Shown here in pieces: positions 33,501 to 45,557 of a stretch of DNA of 64,000 bases (position 1 is its first letter; every line of letters starts with the position of its first letter). Position numbers and translations under genes: made by a program. Source of the stretch: Dastarcus helophoroides (lineage: Eukaryota; Arthropoda; Insecta; Coleoptera; Bothrideridae); contig CM053334.1 of assembly GCA_028583605.1 (NCBI GenBank), positions 22,495,726-22,559,725 on the forward strand, written 5' to 3'. Below the pieces are notes generated by a model. It ran no database searches and had not been told where the DNA came from. It was given only the letters and a program-made list of their open reading frames with translations.

Positions 33501-34210
33501 TTCTCTTCTCTCCTTTTCTTTTCTCGTTTCATCTCGTCTCATCTCTTCTCAACTCTTTTCATTTCTTCTCATCTTATCTCATCTCTTGTCATCTTTTCTC
33601 ATCTCTTCTTATCTCTTTTCATCTCTTCTCATCTCTTCTCATCTCTTCTTATCTCTTCTCACCTCTTCTCATCCCTTTTCATCCCTTCTCATCTCTTCTT
33701 ATCTCTTCTCATCTCTTCTCATCTCTTCTCATCTCTTCTCATCTCTTCTCATCTCTGTTCATCTCTTCTCATCTCTTTTCATCTCTTCTCATCTCTTTTC
33801 ATCTCTTCTCATCTCTTCTCATCTCTCCTCATCTCATCTCATCTCTTCTTATCTCTTTTTACCTCTTCTAATCTGTTCTTCCTTTCTCTTCTCCTCTCTT
33901 TTCTTCTCTTTTCTACTTTTCTTTCCTCGTTTCATATTTTCTCATCTTTTTTCATCTCTTTTCGTCTCTTTTGGTCTCTTCTCGTCTTTTTTTTTATCTC
34001 TTCTCATTTCTTCTCATCTCTTCTCATCTTTCTTCTCATCTCTTTTCTTCTCTTCTCTTCTTTTCTCTTCTTTTTTCTTCTTTTTTCTTCTTTTCTTTTC
34101 TCTTCTCTTTTTTTCTCTTTTTTTCCCTTCTCTTCTCTTTTCCTCTCTCTTGTTCTCGTTGCTTCTATCCACTTCTCACCCCTCTTTCTCTGTCCCTCTT
34201 TCTATCTCTC
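30541..34210 (+). repeat. Compound TTCTC / ATCTCTTCTC satellite, 3.7 kb
   Basis: Degenerate (TTCTC)n pentamers alternate with blocks of the decamer ATCTCTTCTC (for example 31050-31110, 31520-31730, 33340-33440, 33590-33840) and a pure-ish ATCTC patch at 32625-32695. The pyrimidine strand is almost exclusively + over 3.7 kb. Because the pentamer has no stop codon in any frame, it yields open frames of up to 1068 codons of Leu/Phe/Ser; these are not genes. Confidence 0.97.
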
Positions 34211-35215
34211 GATTGTGTTCGAAACATTTGGCCCTTTTCGAAATTCGACTAATTTTCTTAGCATTGGGCTTTGTCTCAAAATATAAACCTCTTAGAACCC
34301 GACTTGTGGAAATGTTAGTGATTTCTTGAAGTTTGCCCTTTTCTTGTTAAATTTTCATGTTTATCACAAAATTTGATTTTTAATGTTTTTAAAAATTTCG
34401 GCATTTTTCTACAAGGTTTTGTTTTCTCCTTAAAATCAGTATTTTCCAAAAATTCGCCTTTTGCCCTAAATTTGGACATTTTGACTTTATTCTCGGATTT
34501 CAGCTTATTGGACTTTTCTTTCGAAAGTCGTCTAATTTTCGAAATTCTGCTGTTTCTCTTGATGTAAATCTAAGCAATAAATAAGAATCCGATTGTCGCT
34601 GTAAGTTCAAAATTTGAAGCATAATCTCTGTGTTATGGCTTCCAGCGGCCCTAAATTACGTGTATCGGCCGAATTGCAGTTGATGGCCGACGTCCAATAA
34701 ATAAAAAAGACAAATATTCGCCCGACCGCTTGAAATATAATCCCTATTTTATATTCCATAGCATTTTGAATCATTTATCCACTTTGGTGGGTTCTTTAAA
34801 ACCCTAATAAAATCAGAGGATCTCGCTGAGGCACGGATAAGATGGATGGTCAGATATCAATATAAGGAATGGCGACTCGACGCCCCTTCGATCCCAGAAG
34901 GCCGTGACCGTCTCGGCCCGCTATGTTTTACAATGTTACATATATATTGCACCCTTCCGTCAATTCGCCCTATCAACTTCGAATTCCTTAAATCGTCTGG
35001 ATAAAACGCGCTGGGGCCGTTTGCAAACATTTTGATTTCACAAAAGAAATAAGCGAAGCCGAATGCGTTTCATTTCGTATTCTTTGGTCATTTTGACCCA
35101 ATTTGATGGCATTCTTATAAGATAAAGGTTTTCCAGAACCTCCACATACCTCGTCATTTCACAATTCACTAGTTTTGTAATTCTAATGGTTGATACTGAC
35201 CAGAAACTTGCGTAT
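34211..35215. other. Filler to about 34580, then unique sequence
   Basis: The complex stretch 34600-35130 (GGATCTCGCTGAGGCACGG, GTGACCGTCTCGGCCCGC) shows no coding exon I can support. Confidence 0.4.
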
Positions 35216-35217
35216 GA

Positions 35218-35395
35218 ATTTTGATGGGATTGACTGGTCCTTGATTATCTTTAAAAATTGAAATACAAATGTTGTCCCCCGAAACCAAGAAAGATTAAAA
35301 AACAACGGTCGCTCTAACGCGTTATAGCAACCTTTGTTGTGTTTTCTTGGTTTTAGAAGACAAGTTTTGTATATCAATTTTTGTGCGTGAATGTA
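35218..35395. mobile_element. Foldback element, short copy
   Basis: The left arm (GATTGACTGGTCCTTGATTA, AAACCAAGAAAGATTAAAAA) and right arm (GTTTTCTTGGTTTTAGAAGACAAG, TATATCAATTTTTG) are inverted around the centre GCTCTAACGCGTTATAGC. The hammerhead-like stem II region is deleted. Confidence 0.75.
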
Positions 35396-36600
35396 ACAAT
35401 TCCGAATTCTATTTCCTTAAGTGTAGTGATGACTTATCATTGAAGTAATATGATTATATCCAAACTGGTACATAATACACGAATGCTCTTGATGAGTAAA
35501 CAACTTTGGAATTAGAGGACTACTGAATTCGGAAATGAGATGAAACTTTCATGCATTTTTAATGATGTTAAGGGTAAAAGTAGAAACTGTGGGATTTAGG
35601 TAAAGAGGACATATATTGTATGACCATGCTACGAGTCTCTCATTCATTGGAACAAATTCCCTAACAAAGCAGACACTTGGAGTGTCTCGTATATCGTCTG
35701 GTGCTCCTTTATAAATCAGGTGCGAATAAGGAAATTCCGCCGAGTGGCCAGTGGCTACTAAGTATGGGGGAGAACGAAACGAACGTGAATAGGTATTGTC
35801 CGGCCATGGTTCAGATACTTGAAACAATCGCCGTCAACTTTAGTTCTGCACTGTGCATTTCGCTGGCCGGTCCAGCGGCGCTGCTATCTGCCCTTTCTTT
35901 ATCACAACATACCGTGTGACGGGTAATAGATACCAAACTCACCAACAGAGCGACTACGCTCTACCTATCTCGGCCAAAGTCGATATGTAAGAGATACGGC
36001 CGTTGTCGCAAAATGAATTTGTAGGTGCATACTGGCTAACGAGATAACATTAAATATATGCATAATTGTTCATGCATAAATGTCATTTTCAATATTAAGA
36101 GCGGAGGCTCTCGAAGTGCGAGTCATGGTAGTAGTCGCCTAAGTTAGTTAACTCGGCATACATTTTTGAAAATTGCAACTATTTATGAAACATTTATTTA
36201 TAAAAAAAAAAAAAACGAGAAAAACATTTATCATGGGAGCATATATAGTTTAAAAGAAAATTGGAGAGGGGTAAATATTTTTAGAAATTTCAAGGTTTTT
36301 CAAAAAATTCTTTAAGAATTCAGAGTTCTTTGATTTTCGTATCTGAATAACGATTTATTTTTAAATGTTAAAAGAAAAAAAGACGTATACATTTCATTTT
36401 AAACTAGAAATGTGTAGTTTTGTATAAATTTCAAGAATTCTTTTATATTTAATCATTAATTTTTTTAAGGATAACAATTCTGGCGTGCTCAAAACTTTTC
36501 ATTCCATGGACTCTCGGAACGAGGTTCCTCTCAAAATTTTGACTTTAGGAAGGAATCTGTAACAAAATAGCTCTTTCAACTTTTTCTTTTCGTTTCTTCT
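35396..36600. other. Unique sequence
   Basis: No recognised gene. Overlapping opposite-strand frames (35549-35827 minus, 35677-35919 plus) lack known domains. Moderately GC-rich blocks (for example 35850-35990) may be conserved. Confidence 0.35.
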
Positions 36601-36628
36601 GTTTTTTTCTCTTCTTTGCTCTTTTTTG

Positions 36629-37272
36629 CTCTTCTCTTCTCTTCTCTTCTCTTCTCTTCTCTTCTCTTCTCTTCTCTTCTCTTCTCTTCTCTTCTCTTCT
36701 CTTCTCTTCTCTTCTCTTCTCTTCTCTTCTCTTCTCTTCTCTTCTCTTCTCTTCTCTTCTCTTCTCTTCTCTTCTCTTCTCTTCTCTTCTCTTCTCTTCT
36801 CTTCTCTTCTCTTCTCTTCTCTTCTCTTCTCTTCTCTTCTCTTCTCTTCTCTTCTCTTCTCTTCTCTTCTCTTCTCTTCTCTTCTCTTCTCTTCTCTTCT
36901 CTTCTCTTCTCTTCTCTTCTCTTCTCTTCTCTTCTCTTCTCTTCTTCTCTTCTCTTCTCTTCTCTTCTCTTCTCTTCTCTTCTCTTCTCTTCTCTTCTCT
37001 TCTCTTCTCTTCTCTTCTCTTCTCTTCTCTTCTCTTCTCTTCTCTTCTCTTCTCTTCTCTTCTCTTCTCTTCTCTTCTCTTCTCTCTTCTCTTCTCTTCT
37101 CTTCTCTTCTCTTCTCTTCTCTTCTCTTCTTCTCTTCTCTTCTCTTCTCTTCTCTTCTCTTCTCTTCTCTTCTCTTCTCCTCTCTTCTCTTCTCTTCTCT
37201 TCTCTTCTCTTCTCTTCTCTTCCCTTCTCTTCTCTTCTCCTCTCTTCTCTTCTCTTCTCTTTTTTCTCTCCT
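36629..37272 (+). repeat. Near-pure (TTCTC)n pentamer array
   Basis: About 127 pentamer copies with only a handful of interruptions: register slips near 36944, 37083 and 37130, and C/T changes near 37179, 37222 and 37239. Far more homogeneous than 30.5-34.2 kb, so recently expanded. The 228- and 221-codon frames within it are repeat artefacts. Confidence 0.98.
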
Positions 37273-39900
37273 CTTCGAAGAAATGGTTTAGTTTTAATTT
37301 AGTTTTTTTCCTAAAATTTCAACCCTTAACCTCAAAATTATTCTTTAAACAGTTTTTAAATGTTAATGTCGAAAGAAAATAGACATTTCCAGACTAACAT
37401 CACTTCGAGGATACGCATAAAATGAAAATGTTTTTTTTTAAATAGATTTCCAGCTTTCTTCGATTTGTTTATTTTTTCTCGGTTTTTGTAATTTGAATTT
37501 TGTTTTCTTGAAGATTTGGCCTTATGTACAAAATTTTTTTTTAGAACTGTTTGTTCTTATAGTTTTTATTAAGCTGCCCTACAATTTTTTGTTTCTACAA
37601 AACTAGCAACTATGGCATAAATATTTGCGTGTTACACGTTACTGAAAGCGTCACTCGCAATATTATCGATTAGTTCGAATGTGATTTTCGCCTTTTGAAT
37701 GATGTACCGATAGCATGTCGAAGCGGAGGGGTGGAGGTGGGTGTTATTGAGACAGTATTTGTGGGGGGTAGAACGGTTTAAAAGAACATTGTGGGGTTGG
37801 CTCTAATCGATTCCCTTTTCTTTGTAGCTGATCTGTTACAGATGTCGATTTTATAGCGCCGGAAAACGCTTTCAAACGATTCCCTTAATGTCACTGCTAA
37901 TATCTTTCAACCATTCGAGGCCCCCCTTGTTTCCTTGTATCGTAGAAATATGGCTTTTTGAATTTTCAGTCGTACATTAAAATACGATGCGATCTTTAAT
38001 GTCGCGGTTTGTTTTATTGCTGGAAACATCAAAATATTTTGTTACGTTTCGTATCACTTGCATTTGATGTTGTGCAGTCGTAATTTATACTTACGAATGG
38101 ACGGTGCTACTCAAAATAGACGCGTCTTCATCTTATTAGAACGAAAAGCTTTGCCAAAAACATACGCGATTTTCTGATTAATATGCGATATATTTCCTAA
38201 AAATTATAATTCTGTAGAGAGCCTTAGTCATAATAACATTAATTTTAAGAGAAGATAGAGAAAAATGACTATGATATAAGTACGTAATTATCTTTTAGGT
38301 TTTGATTGAAAAAACATATGTTCAAATCAATTCAATACTTAATCTAAAACCGTGAACAGTGCAGAATATTTAGAAAAAATAGGTACAAATATTACAAAGC
38401 GTCTGATCCTCGAAAGATTCCGAAGACCATAGACTTTTGTGAATCTATAAGTTAAGCAGGTGATGCCAGAGGAATTTCTTTACATCACGAATTAACGAAT
38501 CATCTTTTTTTTTCTTCACGGACGCCACAACCCTTAAATATTTCGGAATAATAAGCACTTAAGTATTCCTGTAAATACAATGTACCTGTCTAGCAATTGT
38601 TTGGGCTGTTAGGACGTTTCACTGTTGGCACATTTTTCATCAACAACTGCCGGCGATAACATGCTACGAAATTAAATGGTGTGTTGTTCGAGTGTTAAAC
38701 ATTTATTTTCTGGATACGTCGTTATTTATATTTTAAATTTCCTGTTTAATTTTGGGAGTATGGTTAATTTTTTCCTAGGCTTTTCACGCTCATTTATTTT
38801 TTAGAATTTCTGTTATGTTTTTAGCCAAATCTGTTAAAAAAAGAAACCAAACGAGGTAAATTAGACGTAATTATTTTCATACTAGTTTCTAGTATATGAA
38901 ATTATACAAATAATTCTATGGAGTAAGAGCTAAAAATTTGTAGCTCATTAGATCAGTTTACCTTTTCTCTACACCTGATAAGTACCTGCTGACCTATAAA
39001 ATCGTAAACAGTTAATTGAAAGCTTGAATCAGTATCGTATTGTGGGGGAAATTTGTGAGTGGATTTTTCTCCTCTCTTCATCAGTGTTACTTTTTTCATC
39101 TTTCCAACCAAATACATGATTATATTATAAGTGAAACATCCTGTAAATCATGTGGATGCATCAAAAACTTGATCAGGATTATTAGTTCACCATTTGGTCC
39201 AACTTAAATACTACAATTAATTTAAAAATTATCTAAAGTGTAAGAAACAGCTTCCCCTGATGACAAATGAAATATGCCGATTAAGGCCGTCGCGAACTCG
39301 GTGACATAAGTTGTGAACATAACCTGAAATGCTTTGTAAGACGTCACCTGTCAAATAACCTTCTAAAGTAAACTTCTTACGGCAAAGTCAACCAATTTAG
39401 CATACCATTATCTATAATAACACACAAAATCGCAAGCATAAGTTGCTAAATTGCTAAATTGACAATATTTAATACCTCACCTTGGCATAATCTTAATACA
39501 GTTTCCAACTTTGATAATTAGTGTTCTTAAGCTCGAGTTAGACAAACACTGCACTAACGGATTTATTTTAGACTTTATTTGCCCCCTGTTTAGCAGCCGC
39601 TCCTTGTTCGATGCCAGAAAATCCGGCGAGTTGCTCTCGTTTTGTTGGGAATGTGTGAAGGAGAAACTTATGGGGGGCATTTTCCTAAATCTGTTTGCAC
39701 ACCTGATTGTAATTTAATAGGGATTTTTACAAGATGTACTTCTGTTTGTCTATCTGCACTTTGTAAGGCTTATAATAACCCTTTGTTTTATCCACTTGCT
39801 CCTTGCTATCGCATTTAAGAAACATCCCATCTATATTCATGAACAACCCTTTCCCATTTTTTAATCAAATATTTTCAGTTCACTTAAGTTATGTAGTAAT
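37273..39900. other. Largest non-repetitive island (part 1)
   Basis: Mostly single-copy sequence by eye, with no supported exon. 67/68-codon frames on both strands at 39477-39717 are mutual shadows and unrecognised. Confidence 0.35.
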
Positions 39901-39955
39901 TTAATGATACGAAATTAGACTTTATTTCTATCCCAGGAAAGATACACGACCGAGG

Positions 39956-40093
39956 ATGGAAACTGTCTCAAGTAACTACGACGAGGTGGTAAAAAATCGA
40001 CTAGTCTCTCATGGAAAGTACTCATCTCCAAATCTTATAAAAATTCTGTCAAAGCAACAAGGTCCTGATGAAATATTTCTACTTACGAACTAG
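39956..40093 (+). CDS. Possible short exon, unrecognised
   Basis: A 45-codon frame from ATG 39956 to TAG 40091, reading METVSSNYDEVVKNRL and SPNLIKILSKQQGPDEIF. It lies 20 bases after a splice-acceptor-like TTTATTTCTATCCCAG (AG at 39935-39936), and the frame is open back to that AG. Composition is protein-like and unlike the filler. No family is recognised. An overlapping 103-codon frame in another phase (40068-40379) competes with it. This could be a terminal exon of an unseen gene or chance. Confidence 0.15.
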   Translation: METVSSNYDEVVKNRLVSHGKYSSPNLIKILSKQQGPDEIFLLTN

Positions 40094-40379
40094 TATAAGT
40101 GGTAGATTTATAGCCATATCGATAAAAACCAGTAAAATATTGTCTTTGGCAGAGGTTTCTCTCCAAGAAAAATCCTTAACAATACTCGGCAAAGCACATC
40201 AAAGTGTTGATAGCGCAAGAAAGAATAATATATTTCCTGTAAGAAGTGTGAGGGGCTTCTTTAATCCGATATATCAAATCAAAGATCGCTGGGATCTCTA
40301 CACGACTGATCTTATAAGGGCTTATAAGAAGACGTACAAAAGCAGGTCTAGCCACTGTAACTCCTCTCGGATAACTTGA

Positions 40380-40980
40380 TTTCCTATTGATTTCCTTCCA
40401 TTTCGAGTTTACACTTTAATTCTACACGCCGCGACGATACTTGATTCGATAAAAACATCGAAGTTGTTTCTTTCCACCGCAAAGCTTTTGCACCCTGAAT
40501 AACAAGTTAGTTTAATCCAAAAGAATGACGTTTCTTTATTTTTCTTTAACTAATTCTCGTAAAATGTACAAAAGCATGAATAAACAACATAAAAAATACC
40601 CTGACTGGAATTTGTGCAATTAATAGAGACCGATCAAAATTTTGATATTCAGTAAACATTTTCAAAAAAAAAAGTCGAATTTAGGCACAGAAGTCGAAAT
40701 TTTGAATAACAAACCTAAAAGTTCTATTAAAATAGGTTTGTTCCACCAAAATGTTTGTTTTGTAGAAAATTTAAAATAAAAAAAAATGCATTACCAAGGA
40801 GATTCCAAGATTACTCACACTTTCTAGAAAAATATTTTATAAATTTTAAGGTTTCTCTATGTTCAAGTAACAAAAACTTATGTACTTATTAATTTTAATT
40901 AACATCTCTGTGACCCAGTTTGGAAATATTTACATTTTTAATAATAAAAGTTGACAATATTCTGAACAAAACATATCTGT
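40380..40980. other. AT-rich sequence with a fragment of the 640-1250 element
   Basis: About 40905-40980 (CCCAGTTTGGAAATATTTAC, AGTTGACAATATTCTGAAC) matches the left end of the TIR element at 640-720. The rest shows nothing recognised. Confidence 0.5.
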
Positions 40981-40984
40981 AGAG

Positions 40985-42925
40985 CTGAAGACTCGTTAAG
41001 CAGCTAAATATAGACATGATTGTATCAACGAATTTAAACAAAACATCATTCTGCAATCTGCACGAACTTCTTAAAACTAGGCACCCCGGATTAGATTATT
41101 ATTATTATTATTACGTCTTGTTTAGCAGCTAAATATAGACATGATTGTATCAAAGAATTTGAACAAAACATCATTCTGCAATCTGCACGAACCCCTAAGA
41201 CTGGGTACACCATATTCGATTATTATTACATCTTGCTAAGCAGCTAATTATGTACAAACATGATTGTATCAACTAATTTGAACAAAACATCATTCTGCAA
41301 TCTGCACGATCTTCCTAAGACTGGGTACACCAGATTCGATTATTGTTACATCTCGTTAAGCAGTTAAATATAGCCCTGATTACATAAACGAATTTGAACA
41401 AAACATCATTCTGCAATCTGCACGAACTCTTTAAAACTGGACACACCGGATTAGATTATTCTTACATCTCCCTCAGCTAAAAATGAAAATGACTGTATCA
41501 ACGAATTTGAACAAAAAATCATTCTGCAATCTGCACGAACTCCTTAAAATTGGCCACACCAGATTAGATTATTATTACGCCTCGCTCAGCAGTTAAATAT
41601 ACATGATTGTATCAACCAATTTGAACAAAACATCATTCTGCAGTCTGCACGAACTCCTTAAAACTGGGTACACCAGATTCAATTATTATTATATCTCGCT
41701 AAGCAGCTAAATATGTACAGACATGATTGGATCAACGAATTTGAAAAAAAAATCATTCTGCAATCTGCACGAACTCCTTAAAACTGGTCACACCGAATTA
41801 GATTATTATTACGTTTCGCTAAGCCGTTAAATATAGACATGATTGCATCAACAAATTTGTACAAAACATCATTCTGCAATCTGCACGGACTCATTAAAAC
41901 TGGCCACACCGAATTAAATTATTATTACGTCTCGCTAAGCAGTTAAATATGTACAGACATGATTGAATCAACGAATTTGAAGAAAACATCATTCTGCAAT
42001 CTGAACGAACTCCTTAAAACTGGTCACATCGAATTAGATTATTATTATTCTCGCTAAGCCGTTAAATGTAGACATGGTTGCATCAACAAATTTGAACAAA
42101 ACATCATTCTGCAACTTGCACGGACTCATTAAAACTGGCCACACCGAATTAAATTATTATTACGTCTCGCTAAGCAGTTAAATATAGACATTATTGCAAT
42201 AAGGAATTTGAACAAAACATCATACTGCAATCTGCACGAACTCCCTAAAACTGGGTACACCAGATTCGATTATTATTACGTTTCGTTAAGCAGTTAAATA
42301 TAAACTTGATTGCATGAACGAGTTTGAACAAAACATCATTTTGCAATCTGCACGAACTCTTTAAAACTAGAGACAACGGGTTAGATTATTATTAAGTCTC
42401 GCTTAGCAGCTAAATATAGACATGATTGTATCAGCGAATTTGAACAAATCATCATTCTGCAATCTGCACGAACTCCCTAAAACTGGGTACATCAGATTCG
42501 ATTATTATTACGTCTCATTAAGCAGTTGAATATAGACATGATTGCACGAACGAATTTGAACAAAACATCATCCTGCAATCTGCACGAACACTTTAAAACT
42601 GGAAACACCGGATTAGAATATTATTACGTCTCGCTAAGCAGCTAAATATAGACATGATTGTATCAGCGAATTTGAACAAAACATCATTCTGCAATCTGCA
42701 CGAACTCCCTAAAACTGGGTACACCAGATTCGATTATTATTACGTCTCGTTAAGCAGTTAAATATAAACTTGATTGCATGAACGAATTTGAACAAAACAT
42801 CATTCTGCAATCTGCACGAACTCTTTAAAACTGGACACACCGGATTAGATTATTCTTACGTCTCGCTAAGCAGCTAAAAATGAAAATGATTGTGTTATCG
42901 AATTTAAACAAAACATCATTCTGTA
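40985..42925 (+). repeat. 116-bp satellite, 17 monomers with A/B alternation
   Basis: The landmark CATTCTGC (or near variants) recurs at about 41047, 41172, 41291, 41407, 41520, 41634, 41754, 41870, 41990, 42105, 42221, 42337, 42453, 42569, 42685, 42801 and 42917; the last eight intervals are exactly 116. In the right half, two monomer types alternate: one with CTGGGTACACCAGATTCGAT and GTTAAGCAGTTAAATATAAAC, the other with CACACCGGATTAGATTATT and CGCTAAGCAGCTAAATATAG. This gives a 232-bp higher-order unit. Single relict monomers lie at 18551-18640, 47640-47745 and 55830-55925. Confidence 0.95.
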
Positions 42926-45120
42926 TCTTTTCAAAATTTCGAATTTCTTTGAAAATCTTGATTCTTTGCCATTTCAATTTTTTGCATAAGTTTTAAAACA
43001 ATGATGACTTTCTTGGCAAATATCGATTTTTTTCAAAGCTCGACAATTTTTTAAAACGTGGTCCTGTTCTAAAATTTGCTACTATTTTTCAAAATTTCTA
43101 CTTAGTTTTCAAAATCTGCGTTTTCTTGAAAAATTTTAAATGCTGAAATTTTGACTTTAAAATTTCTACTTTTTTTTCAAATTTTTGCCCCCTAGTTTGC
43201 CATATTTAGCCTTTTAATTTTTGTAAATTTTGGCTTTCAAAAATGTTGATCTTTTTTTCAAACTATATCTATTTTTCCAAACTTTGACTTTTTAAAAATT
43301 TTGAAATTGAAAATTCAAATTTTTGAATTTTTTTTCAAACTTCGAGTTTACGTAAAAATTGCCTTATTTATTTAATTTTAAATTTTTTTTGAACAATTTT
43401 TACTTTTTTCGAAATTTTAAAATTTGAATATTTTGAATGACCACTTTTCAATATTTTGGCCTTTTAAAATTAACTATGTAATTTTTTTTCTAAAGTTTCG
43501 TCTTTTTTGAAATTTTCTTTTTGAAAATTTTAACTTTTGATTAAATTTTCGACATTTCTCAAAGTTCTTATAATTTTGACTTTAACATGTCCACTATTTT
43601 TTCAAATTTTCGTCTCCTTTTTCTAATATCTTAACTTTTTTGAAAATGTTGGCTTTAAAAATCTCAAGCTTTTTTCAATATATATTTATTTTTCCAAAAT
43701 TTGACTACTTCAAAAATTTAAAACTTTTTTCTAAATTCTCGAGTTGAGTATTTTAAACCTTTGTTCTTTTTAACTCCTAAGTTAAGTTATATAATATAAA
43801 AACTGCATTTATTAAATTTTGAAAATTTTCCGATTTTTCAAAATTAAAAATTTAAAAATATTGAGTTAACTATTTTTTTAAATTTTGTCTTTTTAAAATG
43901 AAGTATACGATTTTTTTCAAAATTTCAATTTCTTGAAATTTCGGATTTCACTTTGAAAATTTTAACTTATTTTCAAATTTTCGACATTTTTTAAAATTTT
44001 CTTTCATTTTTCAAAATTTTGACTTCAAACTTACTAGTATTTTTTTTAGACTTTCATCCCCGTTTTGCTAATATTGCAACTTTTTTAAAAATGTTGTCTT
44101 TAAAATTTCAATCTCTTTTCAAATTATATCTATTTTTTCAAGTTTTGACTTTTTTAAAAGTTCAAAACTTTTTTCAAAATCCTCGAGTTAAGTTTTTTGA
44201 AACTTTTGTCTGTTTGACTCCGAATTTTTATGAAAATGGCCCCTTTTATTAAATTTTTCACTGCTTTTCGAAAATTTTGAATTTTTTCAAAATTTTCAAA
44301 TTTGAAAATTTTGAAGTTCCTTGCTTCATTTCTCAATATTTTGCCTTTTTAGAATAGATGTATGAATTTTTTGCACTTTTCTGAAAAATCTGATTTCTTT
44401 TTAAAAATTTTAAGTTATGAAACTTTTAACATTTTTAAAAATTTTACTTTAAAATTTTCTTTTTCTTTTTAATTTTCCCTTATTCGCTATTTTAAAAATA
44501 CCGACAATTTTTGGAAATCCATCTAAATTTCAAAATTTTCCAAATTTTTCAAATTATTCCACATATTTTGTATTTTAAACAAATTCCATTCATTTTTGAG
44601 AATTGCGCCGTTTTTTGAGCGTTTAAATTTCAATAAAATTTTGATTTTTTTGGAAATTTGGTTTTTTAATGAAATTTTCCAAATTTTTGACAATTGTACT
44701 GTTTTTTAAGTTTTTAAATTTTTAGAAAAATTATATTTTTAAATTTCAAAGCTTTTTTAAATTTTTGACCATTTTTCAATATTTGGAGTTTTTCAAAAAA
44801 TAAATCAAAAATTTTTCTAAAACTTTAATTTCGAGCTTTTCTGAAAATTAAAAATTTCGACATTTATTTACGACTGCTATCAAAATTTTCGAATTTATCC
44901 AACATTTTGACATTTTTTCAACATTTTACTGTTTAGCATTTTAAAATTTGGAAATCTTGGAATATTTCGCTTTATTTCGAATTAAAAGTTTTGGCAATTT
45001 TTCAAAATTTCGACATTTTTCAAAATTTCGACGACTTTCGAAGATTTAAACTTTTCTTGAGGATTTTGGTTTTTTTTTTCGAACTCAGTTTTAATTCAAA
45101 TTTTCGACCTTTATTGAAAA
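42926..45120. repeat. T-rich filler with about 445-bp tandem repeat
   Basis: Blocks containing ..TTTTGCTAATATTGCAACTT, CCTCGAGTTAAG and ACTCCGAATT-like landmarks recur at about 43180, 43610 and 44055, giving about three diverged units. No gene. Confidence 0.6.
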
Positions 45121-45310
45121 AACTTAAAGAATGGCATGAATTAATTTTCTACAATACTTATGGGAGGTACGACATAAAGGTTGGGAACCATGGCCATCAA
45201 ATACTATATTTTTTCAAGTGTACTCTTCTGGAAAATACTGAAAACATGGTGACAGCCCCAAATTTCACTATATCTGAAATTACTTAAATTAAATTAAAAA
45301 AATCAACTAA
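45121..45310. other. Short complex block
   Basis: GGGAGGTACGACATAAAGG to CATGGTGACAGCCCC is not filler-like but shows no recognised feature. A 98-codon frame ends here by running out of filler. Confidence 0.35.
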
Positions 45311-45545
45311 AACATTATTGTAACAAAACAAAATAACACTTCAATGCAACAAATTTAAAAACGTTTTATAATACGAGTTCATTTTCAACTTGAGTTCTTC
45401 CTTCCAAACATTTTTGTGCCATTCATACACCTGAGTTCTTAAAACAAGTATCTCCAAAATATGCTTCTAGTCTACAAAGAATTTCGGGAGCTTTACACCT
45501 TCAAAGGCAAGAAATTTAATAATAATGCACTGCGCAACGTGCGGA
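45311..45545 (-). pseudogene. Mariner HTH fragment, unit 1
   Basis: The most diverged of the three units (for example AGTTCTTAAAACAAG, CTTTACACCTTCAAAGGC). It has no long open frame but is homologous to the HTH reading of units 2 and 3. Confidence 0.7.
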
Positions 45546-45557
45546 TGAACCTCTTGC

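Noticed and set aside
30665..33871. 1068-codon open frame rich in Leu, Phe and Ser
   Set aside because: The TTCTC pentamer has no stop codon in any frame; overlapping long frames exist in other phases and on the other strand. Repeat artefact.
36616..37302. 228- and 221-codon open frames
   Set aside because: Same pentamer artefact in a nearly pure TTCTC array.
39256..39285. CTGATGACAAATGAAAT as a hammerhead core
   Set aside because: No stem II pairing between the boxes and no matching stem I.
40985..42925. CRISPR-like array
   Set aside because: Monomers are 116 bp head to tail with no unique spacers and the context is eukaryotic; it is a satellite.
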